Assembly: GCA_009869945.1 (NCBI GenBank)
Contig: WIXG01000054.1
Location: forward strand, 1 to 64,000
Reading direction: 5' to 3'
DNA: 64,000 nt
Source: Mesaphorura yosii
Lineage: Eukaryota > Arthropoda > Collembola > Poduromorpha > Tullbergiidae
The position numbers and the translations under genes were made by a program. Below are positions 57,701 through 64,000 of this stretch, piece after piece; the stretch's first letter is position 1, and the number at the start of each line of letters is the position of its first letter. The notes under the pieces are model-generated. The model was not told the origin of the DNA. It saw only the letters and a list, made by a program, of their open reading frames with translations, and ran no database searches.

Positions 57701-59784
57701 CACGAATTCGAAGTTGTCTAAGCAGAATTGAAGGAATAGATTTCTTCATTCATCTTTTGAAGTCTCTTCACTTGAAACAGCATCGGCAATTTTTTGACGG
57801 ACAGCAGCAAAGATGTCTCGTTTATCTACAAAGCAATCATAAATTAGTATACAATCTTAGGCAATCTTAACGAGCATGAAACAGAGCTGAAGTGAAAAAA
57901 AGTATGAGTAGGTCGAGTACTTACTTCTGTTGGCCCCCATTGGGGCCATCGGTCCAGCAACTTCAAGTCGAGCCCTCGCATTAGGAATTGCCATATCAAG
58001 CTGTCGAAGCTGCGCAGCTCCTGGAAACACTCCGACGTCGTTATGTTGCATTTTCAGTCGCACTGCTGCATTGTCATCAGCACCAGCACGTCCGTCGACT
58101 CTTTCACCGGCAGCTCGATAACCGTAGCCATCTCCGTATCCGTACGGATACATGTTTCCACGATAGCGGTGACCATAATTTCCACGGCCATAGCTACTGT
58201 ATCCTTGTCCACCACCACCGTTGTATTGATTGTAATTGTACCCGTTGTATCCGCCGTAGTCGTCATTCATACCTTCGCCGTAGTAGTCATCGTCGTCGTC
58301 TTCGTCGTCGTAGTTGTTGTATGTGTTGTAGCCACCACCACCGCCCTTGTACTTGTTGTACCCACCGCCGCCGCCCTTCTTGTAACCTCCGCCATAGCCT
58401 TTGCCCTTTCCCTTGCCATAACCACCTTTCCCTTTTCCCTTGCCACCGCCTTCTCCACTGCCAGAGCCACTGCTACCGCCGCCGCTCTCATTGCTGTTGC
58501 TGTTACTTCCTCCACCTCCAGACTCGTTCGACGCGGACCCATTCCGACCACTCTCTTCTGAGCTCGTACCATTCTGACCACTCTCTTCTGAGCTCGTATG
58601 ATTCGTTTTGTTATGATGTTCATGGCTGCCACCAACCGCTGGTTCAACAGAAAAGATTAAACCCACGGCTGCTAGTAGGAAGCCGAATAATGCGAGTCGC
58701 TGAAACGTGACGGATGAACTCATGTTGAGAATCCGGGCTTGGAGATGTGAGATGTCGAATGATTAAGATCGAAAGTAGAAGTAGATTTGCGTTTTGCACG
58801 CAGATAGGCTTTATATAGCCGTATTTAGCTGCTGATCCGTTGATGTACTGTCGTCGTGAAGGACTTTCCAGATGGAAGCCCATTCCACGAGGAATTTGGG
58901 GCGTCCTCAATCATGAAATTCTAGCACAAGGGCAATGGACGCCAAAGATATTCGATCAAGGCCCAGCGCCTGCTTCTTTCTTAAGTATGAATGAGATTTT
59001 AGCACTGTGTTGAGCATTGTTATCGGTAGATTTTTCGATTCATCAGTGTCAATGAAGGGTGGAAGAAACAATCGAGTGAGCACTTCATCATGACATCGAT
59101 ATCACCTGAGAATTTGTACCAGTCGGCACACAATTCACTGATGATTGCAATTGCGTACGCAATTGAAAATAGTGACAGGACAAGAATTATTCGTCAGGGA
59201 CAGAATGTATACAGTTTAGCAAATACCAATTACCAAGTTATTCATAGCTAAGTGAAATATTTCGGGCGTTATCCCATTCCTATTCACATTCAACAAAGAT
59301 TGTAAGCTGCGGTCCACAATTCACACATAACCTGAAGCAAAAGCAAAAGCTGCATTGGCATTCAGCATGGACTGAACACTGAACTCACAATTGGGTGAAT
59401 TCAACTTTGGAATGTTTAGACAGAATTTTGAGGCTTGCGTTGAGAATTGGACATTCTCGGACGATTTGACTTTTAGGACGAGACACAAGTTGAAATTGAA
59501 AGCTTTTTAATTTATCCCTCTACCTTTGTCACTTACCCGACAAGCACACGCATCTCCTCCTTCTTGCGTTCAATCTCAATCCCGAGTTTCTTCTGAATTT
59601 CGATGGTTTTCTCAATGGTCGTGTTTTCAAACACCTGACGGACGTTGAGTTCCAGGAACTCATTAGCAGGCTTCGTAGGTACATGACCATGTCCAGGAGG
59701 ACTGCTGGCACTAATCGTGGTCGCAGCTGTTCCACCGGCTGATGTAACTGCAGCTGGAGGAGTCTTTGCCGTTGGGCTGCTCAT
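54703..59784 (-). CDS. COG1: Conserved oligomeric Golgi complex subunit 1
   Basis: Six exons, 59784..59537, 57299..57123, 57059..56777, 56713..56509, 56440..54915 and 54834..54703, give 856 residues; phases close. Exon 1 contains the conserved N-terminal coiled-coil pattern EIERKKEEMRVLVG, which joins across a 2.2 kb intron to ERYRDLIDAADTIGTMR, the hallmark of COG1. Later landmarks are helical-bundle segments typical of CATCHR tethers and, near the end, HIDPFDWDIVGSRLNLNLKRFLFENH, matching the IDPFDLDVFTPHLNSNL region of human COG1. COG1 is the lobe A/B-bridging subunit of the complex that tethers retrograde vesicles at the Golgi. The real exon 5 ends at a strong GTAAGT (54914); reading on would add a spurious tail. 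Its intron 1 (57300-59536) contains a separate gene on the same strand. It is divergent from the ZDHHC gene. Confidence 0.94.
57532..57537 (-). terminator. Poly(A) signal of nested secreted-protein gene
   Basis: AATAAA on the minus strand, 209 nt downstream of the stop codon at 57746, inside COG1 intron 1. It would give the nested gene its own 3' end before COG1 exon 2 (57299). Confidence 0.55.
57746..58723 (-). CDS. Secreted Gly/Tyr-rich protein nested in COG1 intron 1
   Basis: Two exons, 58723..57925 and 57825..57746, encode 292 residues of no family I recognise. A clear signal peptide (about residues 1-30, hydrophobic core LALFGFLLAAVGLIF) is followed by Asn/Ser/Glu repeats with several N-glycosylation sequons. 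Then come a Gly/Lys stretch (GKGKGKGGYGKGKGK), Gly-Gly-Gly-Tyr-Asn repeats, an acidic block (DDEDDDDDYYGEG), and a Gly/Tyr/Asn/Arg stretch. The C-terminal 60 residues are less repetitive and end, after a dibasic NKR (267-269), in a 23-residue amphipathic-looking peptide. It is probably an extracellular structural, cuticle or mucus-like protein; a prepropeptide is another option. It has its own TATA box, a short leader and a poly(A) signal, although it lies wholly in COG1 intron 1 on the same strand. The first ATG after the TATA box is the start. Confidence 0.83.
58530..58600 (-). repeat. 30-nt tandem repeat encoding Ser-Glu-Glu-Ser-Gly
   Basis: Within the secreted-protein gene, the protein pattern SSEESGQNGT / SSEESGRNGS / ASNESGGGGS is a ten-residue repeat. 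The first two copies are nearly identical in DNA (30-nt period), implying recent slippage or unequal exchange. Confidence 0.65.
58809..58817 (-). promoter_or_regulatory. TATA box of nested secreted-protein gene
   Basis: TATATAAAG on the minus strand (complement of 58809-58817), 86 nt upstream of the ATG at 58723, predicting transcription start near 58780-58785 and a leader of about 60 nt. Strong TATA promoters are typical of highly expressed, tissue-specific secretory genes. Confidence 0.7.
58818..59536. other. COG1 intron 1, upstream of the nested gene
   Basis: About 720 nt between the nested gene's TATA box and COG1 exon 1. No exon or repeat recognised; it is the natural place for the nested gene's enhancers (inference). 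Confidence 0.45.
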
Positions 59785-60415
59785 ATTCGCTGAATGTTCA
59801 CTTGTTCACCATGCACTAATAACTGCCAACAGGCTATAATTGGAGAATGCAACAATCACAATAATAATCATTTCTTATGCATCATTTAGTTGAAAGAATA
59901 AATTTTTCAAACTAACACTTCATATTAGATTTAAAATCAAACAGACTGCCCGGTGTCGTGGTTCTCGTAAAGTTTGCTTGAATGAGTTCGGACTCCACCT
60001 TGTTTATGCTATCCTTGCAGTGGCCACCAGCAGCAGAAGTATTTACTCGATTACACAACTCATTTTTTATAGTAATTTGGGACTGTCACTTAACACACTG
60101 GTCAGCTTATCATGAGTGCAAGCACAGATGGTACGTAATCACCAATTACCATCAACGTTATCGTCATCAGATTCTGATTGCGCTGACTATCAACTATCAA
60201 CGTCCAAATCTCAAAAAAAATCCGTGGTGTATTCTCGTTAATTAACATTTACAGTTTGTATTAACATTAACGTCGACCTGCTGTACAAAACCTTCTCAGT
60301 TAATTAAAGTATGCGTCATGCGTGAGATAAGTATTAGTGTAATTCGACGACAAGAGGAGGGATCACTGGCTGGCTGGACTCAATGATCAAAGTGGTGGAG
60401 AAGTGAGTGGTCACG
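59785..60415. promoter_or_regulatory. Divergent promoter region, COG1 / ZDHHC
   Basis: A 631-nt interval between the start codons of COG1 (minus) and the palmitoyltransferase (plus). It must contain both leaders and promoters unless a distal non-coding exon exists. No TATA box is obvious. It is AT-rich with no coding signal. Confidence 0.5.
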
Positions 60416-63400
60416 ATGGAGCAGCAACGCCAGCGCCCCGACACTAGCGTCAACTTGGAGTTTGGCGATGGTCGTGACCGTTTCAACAACCACAGCACTT
60501 CAGCCTTGACCGTGGCCGATGGAGGTGCAGGTAGCAACAATCAGTTTGGGAGCAGGGTCCGATTCTCAACCTCATCAACATCTATTACCTCAGACTCATA
60601 CAACTATGGGCTGAAATATCAGTACTTTCCTGGTAAAAATAGCTTTTATTGCAATGGTCGTTTTATGACTGCGCCCAAGCTGAGGTACTGCATTCTCAAC
60701 TTCTTGCTGATTACGGTCACCTTTGGACTCTTTATTGTATTTGAGTAAGTTCACAAATAGTTTTAAAGACTCGCTTCCTTGAAGGTTGAAGTTCAATGGA
60801 TTGATTCTTTGCTTGTTCTGATTTATTTAGCTCACCGTATTTGTTTCGAAATGTCCACATGACTATTCCAATAGTGGCATTACTTTTCTTCTTATGTGTA
60901 ATCACCAGTATGATTAAAACCACCTGTATGGATCCAGGAATGTAAGTGGACTGTCGACAATAGTTTATGTGAAATGTCTCAAACGAGGTATGTTTAATTT
61001 ATCCATTGCAGAATTCCGCGTGCGTCGGCACAAGAAGCCGAGTATTTAGATAAGTTATACAGTGTGACGACTGGAAATTCGACGACGTTTCGGCCACCTC
61101 CACGCACAAAGGACGTTATTATCAATGGCCAAACAGTAAAGTCCAAGTATTGCTTCACATGTAAAATGTTCCGACCACCGAGAGCCTCACATTGCGGCAC
61201 TTGTGATAATTGTGTTGGTAAGTAGTTCGTAAGTGATCACGGACCTACGCTTTAGTACGCGAACTAATTTTTTGGCTGTCTTTTGTTTAGAACGATTTGA
61301 CCATCATTGTCCATTCCTTGGAAATTGTATCGGCAAACGCAATTACCGGAGCTTTTATGGGTTTGTCACCTCGCTGAGTTGCCTTGCAGTGATTGTCCTT
61401 TGCGGATCAATCACACATTTGGCACTCTGTAAGTGATTTCATGCTCCGTTTGATCCTAACTCGTTACTGGTGTTATACTAATATGTTTCATTTTTAGTGT
61501 CAAAAGACAGTAACATGCTGGAGGCACTCCGAGATAGTCCAGCAAGTGCGGTAGTTATATTGGTCTCTTTCTTTGGCATGTGGACAGTAATTGGCCTAGC
61601 AGGATTCCACACGTATCTCATTTGTGCTGAACAAACTACAAATGAAGATGTAAGGCTTTGAGCTTTGAAAAATACGAGGAATAATGATATTCATTAGACG
61701 CATTTTGAATCCTCATTACAGATTAAAGGGATCTTTGGCCGTAATAATTCCAGGAGTCCATACTCACATGGAAGTTGCTGTCAGAACTTCTGGCATATTT
61801 TGTGCGGCCCGACTAGTCCTAGTGCCATTGGTAATGTTAATACTTACATTATCGTAATCACGTTCCGGTGTTAGGAACAGACGTTAGTATGGAAAAATTT
61901 TAATTCAGATCCGCGAGGTTTGGCAACTCCAGAATTTCTTCAAACTCTGCCGCAAAGCGCTAAATCCCCGCCAGGCACCATCACCTCAGGTCTGTCCTAT
62001 CCTCAGAGTCAAAGTGTTTGTCGGCGAGGAGTGAATGCGGACCCCAAAACGGTAAGCATTAAGTCCAGACTTAACAAACCAATGGTAGAGCCGATTACAA
62101 ACATCAAATTAAAAATTTATTTCAGATGTCACCAGTCAAAACCAATACGACCACTGTTGGTTTCGAGCCAACTGGACTACCAAAGTCGATGTCTGGCACA
62201 GGTCGCAACTTACCAAATCCAGGCGTCATTGAACCATCCAATAACTTAGACGCGTATAGAATAACTCCAACGAATCAACAAAATGGACAACCCAACGGCG
62301 GTTACAAAGCCGGGACCTTTCCTGGTAAGTCTAATCCTGCCTTCAATCCTATGCACACATCAGAAACAAATTTATCCGCCACCGCAAATCCACCTCCTAC
62401 AAAATCATACTGCTCTCAATCAATGCTAGAGGATAATAGTTATGAAAGTAATAATTTTGCGGAAGTTGACCTTGGCCTTCCTAGAAGAATACTTCCGAAT
62501 GTTGGTGCTCCGTATCCCAAACCCCAAAAATACGAGAAACCCATAAGGAAAATGTCTGCACCCGCTGGTGGTCTTTCGCAGCTGGCTGCACACCAGCGCA
62601 CTGCAATTCCAAACGATTACCACTTCTATCAGTCAGGGTTGATGAGTGCTACACCTCCACCGATACCTCAGCCACAATTTAAACCGTGGAGCAGTAGCAG
62701 CAGTCGTGGAAGTAGCGCAGGCCCACTAAGAACGAACCCTGGCCACGGGTCCACAGCTCGCAGTTTGCTGTTTCCGTCACGTCCTAAAGTTGTAACGACT
62801 GTGGGAATGGTCTCTGCAAACAGAGCCAGGCATTCTTTCTTGTCTGATGACGGTGACAACGTGACCGTGTCCTCAGTCGAAACAATTCCGATTGATTTCG
62901 ATTCTGATATCATTGAAGTCGTGCGCCCTGACGGCATTGGAGTAAGTTCTGGACAAGGCCATCCACGAACCCGGCGACAAGCGTCAAGTTTCGTGAAAAT
63001 GGGGTTTGGGAAGCGAGGCATCAACACCTCGGCGAATTCTAGAATCTAAGCATACGTGAAACTATTTAAAATTTAACATATCATGGCTAGGCGCTCTAAC
63101 TTTTTATAGCATTTGTTTATTTATTTTCTCATACTTTTTGACATATTTCAAGCTCTCTAGTCAAACATAGTTTCTCATTTCGAGTCGTAGCCTAATATCT
63201 CTGGCGTGATACCTGTCTATAGTACGTTTTTCCTCGTAACCTGCAATATTTGACTCTCTTTGTGTACAATTTCCATGCTTTCTTGTCTTCGCACGGTTCC
63301 CCATGTTGGGGGCGTAATGTATGTAAAGTATGGTAAGCAGACCGACCTTATCTGACATTTCATGTGGTATTTGACGTAATTGTGTCTATGCAAAGATTGA

Positions 63401-63816
63401 TCGTTTGTTTACTTCATTTCAGATGCCGTTCCTGCTCAGAGGTATTACACGTCTGAGTCAGTGCCATTGAATGTAAGATCCAGCCACGTCCTGCAAAGGC
63501 AGCACGGGCGTGGCATGTCCTCCTCATCGTCGTCTTCATCGTGGTCATCGTCAGGTGAGCATTCTATTCTAGCATTCATCGCAGAAATGGCAAATTGTGA
63601 CTTTGCGTTTCCATTTCAGGGCTTGCGAATGGCTATGAAGTTTCTTCTGCTCCGTCCTACCGAACAAACGGCAATGGCAGTAGTATCGGAGTATCAAATG
63701 AGCCAAAGGCAAATCGCGGGACGAAGAATCCCCACAATGCCGATCGAAACCACTTTGAACTAGAAAATATGACTATGATCAATTCCCCATTACACCTGGA
63801 CAGCATTGTCGATTGA
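60416..63816 (+). CDS. app: DHHC palmitoyltransferase, ZDHHC9/14/18 type (approximated-like)
   Basis: Exons 60416-60744, 60831-60941, 61012-61217, 61291-61428, 61498-61649, 61722-61830, 61909-62051, 62126-62941, 63440-63554 and 63620-63816 give about 771 residues. Four membrane segments flank a cytosolic Cys-rich DHHC domain at about residues 190-236: [17 protein letters not shown], then the active DHHC at 219-222 in [19 protein letters not shown]. The family motifs DPG (MDPGI), TTxE (QTTNED) and the segment around [12 protein letters not shown] are all present. The layout matches Drosophila approximated (app), a Golgi/apical palmitoyltransferase controlling Fat/Dachs planar signalling, and human ZDHHC14/18. 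The tail is long, Ser/Pro-rich and ends LHLDSIVD, as in that group. The end of the 816-nt exon is uncertain: the frame stays open past GTAAGT (62942) to a stop at 63049, giving a shorter alternative form. The Met at 60416 is the first in-frame ATG. Confidence 0.91.
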
Positions 63817-64000
63817 TATTATGCACGCTAATCACGCCCATTATAAACAATGCCAAATTATTTTGAAGCAAAATTCTTAAATTCCTTTCGTCCATTCTTT
63901 TAATGATTTTATTGTACAAAGTCTGAGCGTTTGATATTGATTTCATGCATGCTTTCAATTTCGATTTCAATGTTTTGCGCAAGGTATTTTTCAAAGTTTC
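63817..64000 (+). other. Start of ZDHHC 3' UTR
   Basis: Sequence after the stop codon is AT-rich and non-coding. No canonical AATAAA is seen on the plus strand before the window ends, so the 3' UTR continues beyond it. Confidence 0.45.

Noticed and set aside
58267-58710. Plus-strand and alternate-frame open reading through the Gly-rich gene
   Set aside because: The repeat codons create open frames on both strands; only the minus-strand frame has a signal peptide, a TATA box and a phase-correct second exon.
1-64000. Searched for tRNA genes, CRISPR arrays, transposon terminal repeats and viral-like genes
   Set aside because: None could be supported by eye; degenerate or diverged copies would need tRNAscan, RepeatMasker or HMM searches.

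Overview
The window is eukaryotic nuclear DNA from an invertebrate, most likely an arthropod. Genes carry GT-AG introns, both strands are used, and the gene set includes families typical of arthropods: an ecdysteroid-kinase-like (CHK/EcKinase) pair, an arthropod-style SMYD (SmydA) protein, Osa and Jagunal. A non-drosophilid hexapod such as a springtail would fit, but that is a guess. There is no bacterial, CRISPR or obvious transposon content.

Layout, left to right. (1) 1-2823, minus: two tandem EcKinase-like genes, the left one cut by the window edge. (2) 3253-5105, minus: a SmydA-type MYND/SET protein. (3) 6787-7530, minus: jagunal. (4) 7531-12841: a 5.3 kb gene-free stretch, then 13012-38865, plus: a complete 20-exon osa/ARID1 gene of about 26 kb, the SWI/SNF (BAF) subunit. 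(5) 39974-42069, plus: a short RFX5/RFX7-type winged-helix gene, with a possible small antisense gene in its third intron. (6) 43562-45876, plus: a transgelin/Mp20-type calponin-homology protein. (7) 46667-53541: a lipid cluster of two DGAT2-family acyltransferases (plus) flanking a dihydroceramide desaturase DEGS1/ifc (minus). (8) 53847-54573, plus: UFC1, the UFM1 E2 enzyme. (9) 54703-59784, minus: COG1, whose first intron holds a separate same-strand gene for a secreted Gly/Tyr-rich protein with its own TATA box and poly(A) signal. (10) 60416-63816, plus: a ZDHHC9/14/18-type palmitoyltransferase (approximated-like), divergent from COG1.

Several genes serve the endomembrane system (jagunal, DGAT2, DEGS1, UFC1, COG1, ZDHHC), but this is ordinary eukaryotic neighbourhood, not an operon. 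Exon borders were worked out by hand from splice sites, phase continuity and remembered family alignments. All main gene models close in frame (total coding length divisible by 3). The most interesting non-standard structures are the nested secreted-protein gene in COG1, the antisense gene inside the RFX intron, the DGAT2-DEGS1-DGAT2 arrangement, and osa details: a cassette exon, a stop-free 81-nt intron, uORFs and an internal duplication.
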